Source: a bacterium
Lineage (GTDB): Bacteria; Zhuqueibacterota; Zhuqueibacteria; Residuimicrobiales; Residuimicrobiaceae
Assembly: GCA_029554865.1 (NCBI GenBank)
Contig: JAKPUX010000351.1
Span: 1-45,418 of the forward strand
Length of the DNA stretch: 45,418 nucleotides
Reading direction: 5' to 3'
The notes below the pieces were generated by a model. The model had not been told where the DNA came from. It saw only the letters and a program-made list of their open reading frames with translations, and ran no database searches. Position 1 is the first letter of the stretch. Each line of letters begins with the position of its first letter. Position numbers and translations under genes: made by a program. This document shows, piece after piece, positions 1-7,526 of this stretch.

Positions 1-510
1 CAATGGGGTTTGAACGGACCAGCGGCGATGGATCTCAGCCATCTCGTCAGCGGGGAAAAGGGGGAACTCGAGCTTGCGGTGAATTTTATCGCCGGCGCGG
101 AGCCGCTCATGCAGGAGCTGCTGCAGCGTTTTGCAGATTCGCAGTGGCCGGTTGGGATTGTTCTTTCCGGCCTGCTGCCGCCCAAGGCGGCCCATTTTGT
201 CGTTCAGAGCTGTGGCGTAGCGGCAGAGGTTGGGATGCGAAGGCTGGGTGAACGGGAAAAGGCAGCGCTGTGGAGCGCCCTTTGCAATACCCGTCTTCAG
301 GTCAGAGGGACGCGGGGCTTTGAGTTTGCCCAGGTCTCTGCAGGAGGGATCCCAGCCGATGAGGTAGTGAGCCGGACCATGGCCTCCAGAAAGCAGGCCG
401 GACTCTTGTTAGCCGGCGAGGTGCTGGATGTCATCGGGCCCTGCGGGGGCTACAATCTGCAGTTTGCCTTCAGCACTGGAGCCCTGGCGGGGATTGCGGC
501 CGCTTCCTAG
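1..510 (+). CDS. HI0933-family NAD(P)/FAD-dependent oxidoreductase, C-terminal part (5' truncated by window)
   Basis: The frame is open from base 1 with no start, so the gene begins outside the window; 169 C-terminal residues are present. The first residues read QWGLNGPAAMDLS, matching the family's conserved 'thxGlSGPa' segment. The end contains a GGI..DEV..RTM block followed by GLLLAGEVLDVIGPCGGYNLQ, the closing FAD-binding signature of HI0933/YhiN/BaiN-type flavoproteins, where 'aGEvlDvdGptGGYNlq' is typical. The exact substrate of most members is unknown; they are flavin-dependent reductases or oxidases of the cytosol. The stop codon (508-510) interlocks with the stop of the convergent acetyltransferase in a shared CTAG. 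Family call is firm, function is not. Confidence 0.88.
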   Translation, partial: QWGLNGPAAMDLSHLVSGEKGELELAVNFIAGAEPLMQELLQRFADSQWPVGIVLSGLLPPKAAHFVVQSCGVAAEVGMRRLGEREKAALWSALCNTRLQVRGTRGFEFAQVSAGGIPADEVVSRTMASRKQAGLLLAGEVLDVIGPCGGYNLQFAFSTGALAGIAAAS

Positions 511-1013
511 CCCTGCCTGCCGGCGAGGTTTTGCAGGGCGGCTTCATCCAGCCGGTAAACGGTCCATTCGTCCATGGCCCTCGCCCCCAGCCTGAGATAG
601 AAATCGATGGCCGGCCGGTTCCAGTCCAGCACCGACCACTCCATCCTTCCGCATCCCCTTTCGCGTGCGATTTTGACCAGCTCCATGAAGAGGGCCTTGC
701 CGAAGCCGCTGCCGCGCTCGTCGGGGCGGACGAAGAGATCCTCCAGAAAGAGAGAAGGTTTGCCGGTAAAGGTCGAGTAGGTATAGAAATAGAGGGCAAA
801 TCCGACCGCCCGCTTTTCGGTCCCCTTTTCGCAGAGCAGGGCACGGAAATATGGATCCGGCCCGAAACCGGCAGCGAGCAGGGCCTCCTCGCTGTTGGCG
901 ACCGCATGCGAGAGCTTTTCATATTCCGCAATGCCGTGGATGAGTTCCAGCAGGGTGGGCACATCCGCAGCTGTGGCGGGACGGATGGTATAGTCCGGTT
1001 TTTGCGAAGGCAT
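507..1013 (-). CDS. GNAT-family N-acetyltransferase (diamine/spermidine acetyltransferase-like)
   Basis: A 168-residue protein covering one complete GNAT domain. It opens with IRPATAADVPTLLELI, the usual first beta strand and helix of the fold. The acetyl-CoA pyrophosphate loop reads VRPDERGSGFGKAL (R/QxxGxG/A motif), and the C-terminal part has WSVLDWNRPAIDFYLRLGA, the 'N.pAi.fY.k.Ga' block. The layout FLEDLFVRPDERG.G is typical of SSAT-like members that acetylate polyamines or thialysine, but the substrate cannot be read from sequence. I chose the ATG at 1013 because an AGGAG lies 6 bases upstream. The frame extends further to 1046, but that would run into the terminator of the upstream gene. 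It is convergent with the flavoprotein, with overlapping stops. Confidence 0.85.
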   Translation of the reverse strand: MPSQKPDYTIRPATAADVPTLLELIHGIAEYEKLSHAVANSEEALLAAGFGPDPYFRALLCEKGTEKRAVGFALYFYTYSTFTGKPSLFLEDLFVRPDERGSGFGKALFMELVKIARERGCGRMEWSVLDWNRPAIDFYLRLGARAMDEWTVYRLDEAALQNLAGRQG

Positions 1014-1040
1014 GATCTGCTCCTGTGCAGATGAGGGCAT

Positions 1041-1077
1041 TATCAAAAAGGCTCCGGCCCCATGGGGGACCGGAGCC
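1041..1077 (-). terminator. Rho-independent terminator of the parvulin gene
   Basis: On the minus strand, GGCTCCGG pairs with CCGGAGCC (arms 1050-1057 and 1070-1077), with an inner CCCC/GGGG extension, and is followed by TTTTTGATA. It lies 38 bases after the parvulin stop and before the acetyltransferase start, separating the two transcripts. Confidence 0.85.
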
Positions 1078-1115
1078 TTTCAGCGTTCTGTCGGTGAATC
1101 AGGGTGTCTGACGGA

Positions 1116-2123
1116 TCAGACAAAGATCTGGTAGCCAGAATCCTTCTTCAGCTTTTCGACGATGGAGCTGTTGAGGTCACGGCGCTTGCCGCGCAGCAGC
1201 TGCTGTTCGAGTTCGCTCTTGACCTCTGCGAGAGGACGGGTCTCTTTCTTGCGATCGACCACCTTGAGGATATGGTAACCGTACTGGGTTTCAATGATGT
1301 CGGAGATTTCGCCGACAGGCACCGAAAAGGCGGCGTCTTCGAAGGGTTTGACCATGTGGCCTTTGGGAAAGTTTTCATAGAGGCCGCCGCTGGTCTTGGA
1401 ACCGGGGTCCTCGGTGTTTTCCGTGGCCAGGGTGGCGAAATCCTCGCCCGCTTTGGCGCGACGGAGCAGCTCTTCCATCTTTTTGCGGACATCCGCCTTG
1501 CCGGCTTCATCCTTGCCCTGGGTCATGAGCAGGATGTGGCGCACGCTGGCGGTTTTGTCCTGGTTGTAGGCCGCGTTGAGGTCCTCATCCGTCACCTTAA
1601 CCTCATTGTAGAGCTTGTCGAAGTATTTGCGGATGACCATCTCCCGCTCGATATCGGCCTTGACGGTTTCGATTGAGATGCCGTCGCTGCCGATGCGCTG
1701 GATGAATGCCTCCTCGCCGCCGTTCTGGGTGTAAATGAACTGCAGGGTGCTGTCGACCTGGGCGGGGGTGATGGCGACGCCGGCTTTCTTGGCCCCTTCC
1801 AGCAGGAGGTTGCGTTCGCCCATGCGCTCGATGTTGACCTTGAGAAAATCAGGGAGGCGTTTGGGATCGAGGGTCTTGATCTGGTCGATATTCTTGCCCA
1901 TGGCGAGCTGCATTTCGGTGAAGAAAGTGCCCGGGGTGATCTGGAAATATTTGCACTTGACCAGGGTTTTGTTGGCATCGGGATCCACAGCGGGATAGGC
2001 TTTGGCGAGTTCAACAGCCAGGTCATAGATGGGCGTTCCTTTTTCCAGTTTTGCACCCTTCGGGCCGCCGCAGCCGGTGGCGACCAGGGCTGTGAAGAGC
2101 GCCGCGATGATAAATCTGCGCAT
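1116..2123 (-). CDS. Peptidylprolyl isomerase, parvulin (PpiC/PrsA/SurA-like) lipoprotein
   Basis: The 335-residue protein starts with a lipoprotein signal: MRR, a hydrophobic run, then VATGC with Cys18 as the likely lipidated residue (a slightly unusual lipobox, with Ala rather than Leu at -3). Residues about 80-190 form a helical SurA_N-like chaperone region. Residues about 192-291 are a parvulin domain, with VRHILL at its start, the GSKTSGGLYENFPKG segment and FS.P.GEIS....TQYGYHIL..VD at its end. Such proteins assist folding of exported or outer-membrane proteins in the periplasm. The ATG is supported by AAGGAG about 6 bases upstream. A 7-bp hairpin (1105-1122) sits over the stop codon and a terminator follows. 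SurA- versus PrsA-type cannot be decided from sequence. Confidence 0.9.
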   Translation of the reverse strand: MRRFIIAALFTALVATGCGGPKGAKLEKGTPIYDLAVELAKAYPAVDPDANKTLVKCKYFQITPGTFFTEMQLAMGKNIDQIKTLDPKRLPDFLKVNIERMGERNLLLEGAKKAGVAITPAQVDSTLQFIYTQNGGEEAFIQRIGSDGISIETVKADIEREMVIRKYFDKLYNEVKVTDEDLNAAYNQDKTASVRHILLMTQGKDEAGKADVRKKMEELLRRAKAGEDFATLATENTEDPGSKTSGGLYENFPKGHMVKPFEDAAFSVPVGEISDIIETQYGYHILKVVDRKKETRPLAEVKSELEQQLLRGKRRDLNSSIVEKLKKDSGYQIFV

Positions 2124-2257
2124 GAGCTTCTCCTTATTTGATTGAGACTGGGGTTAGTGTATTAATTCATGTAGTATACAAAAAATATTTTCCAAATCAT
2201 AGCTTTTTATTTTACGCAGAGATGGCGCCGCCGCGGCCGCGGCCGGATAAACACCTT

Positions 2258-2286
2258 TTGCAAATATAAAAAAAACTTGTTATGTT
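2258..2286 (+). promoter_or_regulatory. Candidate sigma-70-type promoter for the phosphatase-pyk pair
   Basis: TTGCAA (2258-2263), a 17-base spacer rich in A, and TATGTT (2281-2286) stand about 30 bases before the ATG at 2318. Each hexamer matches consensus at four of six positions and spacing is ideal. The region is AT-rich against a GC-rich background. Confidence 0.45.
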
Positions 2287-2317
2287 ATGCCCGGAATAAG
2301 CAAAAGACGGGAGAGGA

Positions 2318-2950
2318 ATGGAATCGGGCACTGAGTTGATCGCGCTGCGGCATGGGGAGACCGAGTTCAATGCCGACCGGCGCATGCAAGGCCATCTGGA
2401 TGTGCCGCTGAGCGAGGTGGGAAGGGAGCAGGCCCGCCTGGCTGCAGCCCGTCTGGCGGCTGAGCCGATTGACAAGATCTACAGCAGTGATTTGCAGCGG
2501 GCCGTGGAGACAGCCCAGACCATACGCGGCAGCCGGGGGATCGACCTGGTTACCGATGTGCGGCTGCGCGAGTTTCATATGGGGACATTTCAGGGCCTGA
2601 CCGTTACCGAGGCCAGAGAAAGGCATGGCGACGCCTGGGAGCGTTTTTTCATCCATGATGCCGATTTTGCCCTGCCCGGCGGTCAGAGCCGCAATCAGAA
2701 GCAGGTCGAGATTGCCGCCTTTATGGAAGAGGTGGTGAGAACAGAGGCGGGACGGCGGCTGCTGGTGGTGACCCACGGGGGCATCCTCATCGGCATGCTG
2801 CGTCACGTCCTGGGCATCCCTGCCAGCCATTACTTCCGGGTCAGCATCGAGAATACGGGGATTCAGAGGTTTTTCTACAGGAATGCGGCCTGGCATCTGA
2901 TCTCCTGGGGAGAGGTTGATCACCTGACGGTAGCGAGGGAAAGCCGATGA
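2318..2950 (+). CDS. Histidine phosphatase family protein (phosphoglycerate mutase-like)
   Basis: A 210-residue protein with the family's phosphohistidine motif LRHGETEFN near residue 10. It also has the DLQRAVETAQ segment (second arginine of the active site), a REFHMGTFQGL block with the catalytic acid region, and VVTHGG with the second histidine near residue 155. Members dephosphorylate phosphoglycerate, alpha-ribazole phosphate, sugar phosphates or nucleotides; the true substrate is not resolvable here. Its last four bases (ATGA, 2947-2950) contain the start of pyruvate kinase, so the two are translationally coupled, which favours a glycolytic or sugar-phosphate role. A GGGAG stands just upstream of the ATG. 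Confidence 0.88.
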   Translation: MESGTELIALRHGETEFNADRRMQGHLDVPLSEVGREQARLAAARLAAEPIDKIYSSDLQRAVETAQTIRGSRGIDLVTDVRLREFHMGTFQGLTVTEARERHGDAWERFFIHDADFALPGGQSRNQKQVEIAAFMEEVVRTEAGRRLLVVTHGGILIGMLRHVLGIPASHYFRVSIENTGIQRFFYRNAAWHLISWGEVDHLTVARESR

Positions 2951-4365
2951 GGAAAACCAAGATCATTGCGACGCTCGGGCCCGCATCGCGGGAGCCGGCC
3001 GTCCTGGAAAGAATGATTGATGCGGGCATGAATGTCGCGCGGATCAATTTTTCCCACAGCACACATCAGGAGCACGCCGCCCTCATCGCGCAGGTGCGCG
3101 AGGCGGCGGAGAGGAAAGGCCGGCCGGTTGCCATCCTCCAGGACCTGCAGGGACCCAAGATCCGCACCGGACTTCTGGCCGGCGGCAAGGCGGTGGAGCT
3201 GCGGGCGGGGCGGCCGTTTATGATTACCACCGATGAGTGCCCCGGCGATGCGGAGCGGGTGAGCACCAGTTATGCGGCCCTGCCGGATGACCTCAGGCCG
3301 GGAGACCGGGTGCTGCTCTCCGACGGCCTCATGGAACTGCGCGTGGTGCAGGTGTCGGGTCGGGAGGTAGCCACCGAGGTGGTCACCGGCGGGTTGCTGC
3401 GCGCCCACCAGGGCATCAATCTTCCGGGCGTGGCCTTGAGCGCTCCGGCCCTGACGGAGAAAGACCGTGAGGATCTTGCCTTCGGGCTGGCGCAAGACGT
3501 GGACCTGATGACCCTTTCCTTTGTCCGTCGGGCGGAGGACATCCGCGAGATCAAGGCCTTGATTGCGGCAGCGGGCAGGAATATTCCGGTCGTCGCCAAG
3601 ATCGAACGGGCCGAGGCGCTGACCGAGCTCCCTGAGATTTTAGCCGAGGTAGACATCATCATGGTAGCTCGCGGCGATCTGGGGGTGGAGCTGCCGCCGG
3701 AACAGGTGCCGGTGCTGCAGAAGCAGCTGATTGAGGCGGCCAATGAAGCGGGCCGTCCGGTCATCACCGCCACCCAGATGCTGGAATCGATGACCGTCAA
3801 TCCTCGTCCCACCCGCGCCGAGGCCAGCGATGTGGCCAACGCTATCATCGACGGCAGCGACGCGGTCATGCTGAGCGGTGAATCAGCGGTCGGCCGCTAC
3901 CCCGTGGAGGCGGTGGCCATGATGGCGCGCATCGCTGAGGCGGCGGAGGCGAGCGAACGCCATGGTGATGCAGCGGCGACCAGACGGTGGCTGATCGAGA
4001 GGCCGCAAAGCGGGCCCCTGGCAATCGCCGCGGCTGCAGCGACCATTGTCAAGCAGTTGCCGATCGCGGCCATCTGCGTCTTCACCCTTTCGGGCGAAAC
4101 CGCACGGCTGATCTCCCAGCAGAGACCGCAGGCCCCCATCTTCGCCTTCACCGCCGACCGGGATGCCTGGCGGCGGATGAGCCTGATGTGGGGGGTGGTG
4201 CCGCAGTTGATCACCTTTTCATCGGATATGGAGACCCTCTGGCAGCGGGTGCAGCCGAGCGTGCGCCGGGCTGTGCCGCAGGAGGGCGCTCAGGTCATAT
4301 TGGTCGGCGGCCATCCCTTTGGCGAGGGCTCCAGGACCAATTTGCTTAAAATTCAAAGCCTCTGA
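2947..4365 (+). CDS. pyk: Pyruvate kinase
   Basis: This enzyme transfers phosphate from phosphoenolpyruvate to ADP, the last step of glycolysis, in the cytosol. The 472-residue sequence begins RKTKIIATLGPAS and has ARINFSH, then DLQGPKIRTG. The active-site stretch is VAKIERAEAL followed by IMVARGDLGVELP, and then ATQMLESM and DVANAIIDGSDAVMLSGESA, all hallmark blocks. A C-terminal allosteric-type domain (about 340-472) is present, without the extra phosphohistidine domain of some Gram-positive forms. It overlaps the upstream phosphatase by ATGA and lacks its own strong ribosome-binding site, consistent with coupling. A hairpin terminator follows at 4442. Confidence 0.97.
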   Translation: MRKTKIIATLGPASREPAVLERMIDAGMNVARINFSHSTHQEHAALIAQVREAAERKGRPVAILQDLQGPKIRTGLLAGGKAVELRAGRPFMITTDECPGDAERVSTSYAALPDDLRPGDRVLLSDGLMELRVVQVSGREVATEVVTGGLLRAHQGINLPGVALSAPALTEKDREDLAFGLAQDVDLMTLSFVRRAEDIREIKALIAAAGRNIPVVAKIERAEALTELPEILAEVDIIMVARGDLGVELPPEQVPVLQKQLIEAANEAGRPVITATQMLESMTVNPRPTRAEASDVANAIIDGSDAVMLSGESAVGRYPVEAVAMMARIAEAAEASERHGDAAATRRWLIERPQSGPLAIAAAAATIVKQLPIAAICVFTLSGETARLISQQRPQAPIFAFTADRDAWRRMSLMWGVVPQLITFSSDMETLWQRVQPSVRRAVPQEGAQVILVGGHPFGEGSRTNLLKIQSL

Positions 4366-4387
4366 GCGGTGTGGACTCGGGAAAGGC

Positions 4388-4416
4388 TTGACTTTTACAG
4401 AATAAAGCAATAAATT
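4388..4416 (+). promoter_or_regulatory. Candidate promoter located before the pyk terminator
   Basis: TTGACT (4388-4393), a 17-base spacer and TAAATT (4411-4416) form a plausible sigma-70-type site. Its predicted start (about 4423) lies just before the terminator hairpin at 4442-4465, so any transcript towards ptsN would meet that hairpin first. Whether this is a promoter with an attenuating leader or chance in an AT-rich stretch is open. Confidence 0.3.
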
Positions 4417-4441
4417 ATGAACGTAAAATATTATTTTTTTG

Positions 4442-4471
4442 GGCAGCTTTGTATTTCAAGCTGCCTTTTTT
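4442..4471 (+). terminator. Rho-independent terminator after pyk
   Basis: GGCAGCTT (4442-4449) pairs with AAGCTGCC (4458-4465) around an 8-base loop and is followed by six T (4466-4471). It lies 76 bases after the pyk stop. Confidence 0.85.
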
Positions 4472-4534
4472 GCGAGTCCGGCGGTGATCGTTCCGGACAG
4501 GCTCGGCCCACTACGGGTGGCAAGGAGGAAGGCT

Positions 4535-4999
4535 TTGCGATTACTGGAGTACATTAACAAGAATGCTATCTTTCTGGATATAGAGGTCCATGATAAAAAT
4601 GAGGCCATCTCAGAGATCGTGGAGAGCATGGCCAAGGCGCATCTGATTCAGAATGCTGAAGAGTTCAAAAAAGAGGTCTACGAGCGCGAACGGCTGGGCA
4701 GCACCGGCATCGGCAAGGGCATCGCTATTCCTCATGCGCGTACCCGGGCGGTCAACCGTCTGGTCATCGCCTTCGCCCGCCTCAAGGAGGGGGTCGATTT
4801 CGGGGCCGAGGACGACGACCCGGTGCGGCTGATCTTTTTGCTCGGCACGCCGGTCGATACGGTGGGCGATTACCTGAAGATCTTGGCCAAACTTTCTCGC
4901 CTGCTCAAGGAGGATCTTCTCCGCAAACGCCTGCTCAAGGCCAAGACGGGCAAGGAGGTCCTGGAGCTTCTGGAGGAGGCCGAAGGCCAGAACTGCTGA
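4535..4999 (+). CDS. ptsN: PTS IIA-type protein, PtsN/nitrogen-regulatory-like
   Basis: A 154-residue single-domain EIIA of the fructose/mannitol/Ntr group. The phosphorylated histidine is His67 in GIGKGIAIPHART, preceded by the usual VYERERLGSTGIG. Later come VRLIFLLGTP and YLKILAKLSRLL, the conserved core strand and helix. I chose the TTG at 4535 because AAGGAGGA lies 6-7 bases upstream and the resulting N-terminus (MRLLEYINKNAIFLDI) matches the family. The longer ATG frame starting at 4439 would begin inside the pyk terminator. No IIB/IIC permease is adjacent, which suggests a regulatory phosphorelay protein rather than a sugar transporter. In many bacteria such proteins link PEP status to potassium, nitrogen or sigma-54-related control. 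Confidence 0.9.
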   Translation: MRLLEYINKNAIFLDIEVHDKNEAISEIVESMAKAHLIQNAEEFKKEVYERERLGSTGIGKGIAIPHARTRAVNRLVIAFARLKEGVDFGAEDDDPVRLIFLLGTPVDTVGDYLKILAKLSRLLKEDLLRKRLLKAKTGKEVLELLEEAEGQNC

Positions 5000-5033
5000 G
5001 AGCAGCAGCTCCCGAGCGGAAACTAGCAAACGG

Positions 5034-5074
5034 AAAGCGCCGCAGACATCTGAGATGTCGCGGCGCTTTTTATT
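5034..5074 (+). terminator. Strong hairpin terminator between convergent ptsN and pepT
   Basis: AAAGCGCCGC (5034-5043) and GACATC pair with GATGTC and GCGGCGCTTT (5060-5069), with one bulged A, giving a stem of about 16 bp ending in a T-rich run (TTTTTATTG). The A-run at its left arm also gives a short T stretch on the minus strand, so it may serve both converging genes. Confidence 0.85.
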
Positions 5075-5113
5075 GTATTATCCCCGAGCGGGGGACAGCT
5101 GAGGCCGGCCGGG

Positions 5114-6364
5114 TCAGGCGACGCCGGCTGCTTCTTCGGCCCAGATGCGGGCGAGGTGAATGATGACCTCAACGGCCTTTTGCATATCCTGGATGGAAAT
5201 CCACTCCTGGCGGGAGTGGAAATTGTGTCCACCGGTGAAGATGTTGGGGGTGAGCAACCCCTGATAGGAGAGGCGGGAGCCATCGGTGCCGCCGCGGATG
5301 ATGTTTTGAATGGGAGTGATCCCTGCCCGCCGCACCGCCTCCACGGCGTGTTCCACCACACGCGGCTCCTTGTTGATCTCGTATTTCATGTTGCGGTAGG
5401 ATTCCTCCACCCGCAAGTCGAGTTTGGCCTTGGGGTAGGTTTTCATGGTCTTGTCCGCCCACTGCTGCAGCATGCTCTCCTTCTCCTTGAGCCCCTCGAT
5501 GGTAAAGTCGCGGATGAGAAACTTGATGACGGCCTCCTCGACGGTGCCGGTGAGGTGATGGGGATGGAGATAGCCTTCGCGACCGGAGGTGGTCTCGGGG
5601 GAGAGGGCATCCTGGGGCAGGTTGGCGATGATCCGGGCGGCGATCTTGATCGCATTGACGAGTTTGCCCTTGGCATAACCGGGATGGAGGTTGACGCCGC
5701 TGATGGTCATAATCACGCTGTCGGCGCAGAAGGTTTCATCCTCGACCTCGCCCAGGGTTTCACCGTCGATGGTATAGGCGAAATCAGCGCCGAAAGCCTG
5801 CACGTCAAAGTGCTCGGTGCCGCGTCCCACCTCTTCGTCCGGTGTGACAGCGATGCGCAGGCGGCCGTGGGGAATTTCGGGGTGGTCGATCAGATAGCGG
5901 ATGGCGCTGAAAATTTCGGCGATGCCGGCCTTGTTGTCGGCGCCGAGCAGGGTGCTGCCGTCGGAGGTGATGAGGTCATTGCCGATCTGGCGGACAAGCT
6001 CAGGGGTTTCCTCTGCGCGGATGACGACACCGGCGGGGAGGACGAGGTCACCCCCCTGATAATTTTTATGGATGATGGGCTTGACCTCCGCTCCGCTCAC
6101 CTCAGGGGAGGTATCCATGTGGGCGATCAGGCCGATGACAGGCACAGGATGGGAAACATTGGCGGGCAGCGTGGCGGTGACATAGCCCCATTCATCCATG
6201 CCGGCATTAGCGAGGCCCATCTCCCTGAGTTCCTCGACCAGTTGGCGGCCGAGCTGCTTCTGCTTTTCAGTGCTGGGGTAGGAGGCGGATTCTTCTGAGG
6301 ATTGTGTATCGAAGGAGACGTAGCGCAGAAAACGTTCAACACAGCTCTGGTCTATGGCGATCAT
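5114..6364 (-). CDS. pepT: Peptidase T (tripeptide aminopeptidase)
   Basis: A 416-residue zinc metallopeptidase of the M20B family that removes the N-terminal residue from tripeptides in the cytosol. Visible motifs include VSFDTQSSE near the start and GLIAHMDTSPEVSG with the first metal-binding His-x-Asp. GSTLLGADNKAGIAEI carries the bridging Asp, TPDEEVGRGTEHFD the catalytic Glu pair, FAYTIDGE follows, and IRGGTDGSRLSYQGL and NIFTGGHNFHS lie near the end, the latter with the last metal ligand. I chose the ATG at 6364, which gives the family N-terminus and the usual length of about 410 residues. The frame extends another 66 codons upstream without family similarity and overlaps the promoter of the divergent lipoprotein gene. 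Confidence 0.95.
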   Translation of the reverse strand: MIAIDQSCVERFLRYVSFDTQSSEESASYPSTEKQKQLGRQLVEELREMGLANAGMDEWGYVTATLPANVSHPVPVIGLIAHMDTSPEVSGAEVKPIIHKNYQGGDLVLPAGVVIRAEETPELVRQIGNDLITSDGSTLLGADNKAGIAEIFSAIRYLIDHPEIPHGRLRIAVTPDEEVGRGTEHFDVQAFGADFAYTIDGETLGEVEDETFCADSVIMTISGVNLHPGYAKGKLVNAIKIAARIIANLPQDALSPETTSGREGYLHPHHLTGTVEEAVIKFLIRDFTIEGLKEKESMLQQWADKTMKTYPKAKLDLRVEESYRNMKYEINKEPRVVEHAVEAVRRAGITPIQNIIRGGTDGSRLSYQGLLTPNIFTGGHNFHSRQEWISIQDMQKAVEVIIHLARIWAEEAAGVA

Positions 6365-6464
6365 GATCAGATTACTCCCATGTTTTATAAAACAAGCTTC
6401 GGGTTGAGGAGCGCGGGGCAGGCGGGCAAGATGCAGCGGCCACAGGAGGCGCCAAAAACAATGC

Positions 6465-6493
6465 TTGAAATATCCATTCCAATCATTTATATT
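6465..6493 (+). promoter_or_regulatory. Strong candidate sigma-70 promoter for the lipoprotein/Cys-rich pair
   Basis: TTGAAA (6465-6470), a 17-base spacer and TATATT (6488-6493) each match consensus at five of six positions. This is the best sigma-70-type site I see in the window. The expected start near 6500 gives a leader of about 56 bases. Confidence 0.65.
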
Positions 6494-6555
6494 AAAACAC
6501 CTTCGACGGCTGCGCCGCGCCATCGCGCTGCCTAAATATACTAAAAGGAAATGAG

Positions 6556-7071
6556 ATGGCAAAAAGGATTTTGCTCTGCCTGATCGCCCTGGCTCTGATC
6601 GGTGGCTGCGGGAAAAAGGAGGAGAAGGAACGCAAGCAAACTTCTCTTCCTTCTGTCGGCGACAACGCGGACAACGGAGGGATGCTGCGTTTCACTCTGG
6701 AGGGCAAGGCGATGCGCGATCGTTTCGTCGTCGCCCAGTTCACCCCGCGCGGGGATCTGTTCATGGAAGACAATCTGCAGATCTACAATTACGATATCAA
6801 TTCCGACAAGTATCCCCGCCTGCTCATGAGCGTCAACACCAGGGAGAGCGATCTGAAAAAGTGGCAGGGCCAGACCTTGAAGGCAGAGGTGGTCGCCTTC
6901 ACCGTCTCCGCCCTGAGCGCCCCGCTCACCTCCCAGGGTGAGCTCAGGATCACCCGTGTGAATGACCAGTTCGTTGAGGGTCAGTTCCATGGCGAGCTGC
7001 TCAGCGAGGAGAACGGCAAAAGCTTCGAAATTCGCGGCGAATTCAAGGCTGTACTGCGCTGGAATGTATAA
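6556..7071 (+). CDS. Lipoprotein of unknown function
   Basis: A 171-residue protein with a clear lipoprotein signal: MAKR, a hydrophobic run and LIGGC, with the lipidated Cys at residue 18. A charged linker rich in Lys and Glu follows. The remainder looks like a beta-rich domain: FTLEGKAMRDRFVVAQF, then LQIYNYDINS.KYPRLLMSV, and a closing GEFKAVL. I do not recognise a named family; it resembles the many small beta-sandwich lipoproteins whose role is unassigned. AAAGGA lies 6 bases before the ATG. A strong promoter precedes it, and only 46 bases with no terminator separate it from the Cys-rich gene, so the two are probably co-transcribed. Confidence 0.8.
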   Translation: MAKRILLCLIALALIGGCGKKEEKERKQTSLPSVGDNADNGGMLRFTLEGKAMRDRFVVAQFTPRGDLFMEDNLQIYNYDINSDKYPRLLMSVNTRESDLKKWQGQTLKAEVVAFTVSALSAPLTSQGELRITRVNDQFVEGQFHGELLSEENGKSFEIRGEFKAVLRWNV

Positions 7072-7117
7072 TCTGTCTAACTTATCTGAACCGATAACCT
7101 AAAAAGGAGTTGCTGTC

Positions 7118-7420
7118 ATGAACAAGAAACTGATCCTTTTCGTGGCCCTGCTTTTCGTTTTCGCCATCGCAGCCGGCACTTTCCATGCCGTCAATGCGGC
7201 GGACGACAAGGCTAAATCCTCGACCGTCCAGAAGGACGACTGCTGCAAGAAGAATGCGGCGGACTGCAAGGAAAAGGCGGCAGACTGTAAGGAAAAGGCT
7301 GACGCAAAGGAATGCGCCAAGGAGAAGAGCGGCTGCTGCTCCAAGGCCAAAACTGAGGCTGCCGCCAGCGAGGCTAAATGCGCTGGCTGCCCGGCCAAAT
7401 CGGCTTGCGAAAAAAAGTAA
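7118..7420 (+). CDS. Small secreted cysteine- and lysine-rich protein (possible metal-binding or redox)
   Basis: A 100-residue protein. Residues 1-27 form a Sec signal peptide (MNKK, a hydrophobic stretch, then HAVNA before ADD). The mature part holds 10 Cys in about 72 residues, as two CC pairs (DDCCKK, SGCCSK), a repeated ADCKEKA unit, ECAKEK and a final CAGCPAKSAC with a CxxC. Lys, Ala, Glu and Asp make up most of the rest, so it is highly polar and low in complexity. Such patterns occur in metal-chelating or heavily disulfide-linked exported proteins, but I recognise no family. AAGGAG stands 8 bases before the ATG. It follows the lipoprotein gene and ends in a strong terminator. Confidence 0.8.
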   Translation: MNKKLILFVALLFVFAIAAGTFHAVNAADDKAKSSTVQKDDCCKKNAADCKEKAADCKEKADAKECAKEKSGCCSKAKTEAAASEAKCAGCPAKSACEKK

Positions 7421-7440
7421 CCGGCACCTTTGCGTGTAAA

Positions 7441-7469
7441 GGGAAAGCCCTGCGGCTTTCCCTTTTTTT
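7441..7469 (+). terminator. Rho-independent terminator after the Cys-rich gene
   Basis: GGGAAAGCC (7441-7449) pairs perfectly with GGCTTTCCC (7454-7462) around a CTGC loop, followed by seven T (7463-7469). Confidence 0.93.
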
Positions 7470-7526
7470 ATGGCCTTGAACAAGGTTAAATACTTGATGT
7501 CTGTCTGACACCGGTATGTAAAAGCC

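Noticed and set aside
6365-6562. N-terminal extension of peptidase T
   Set aside because: It has no family similarity, overlaps the promoter and start of the divergent lipoprotein gene, and the ATG at 6364 gives the standard length.
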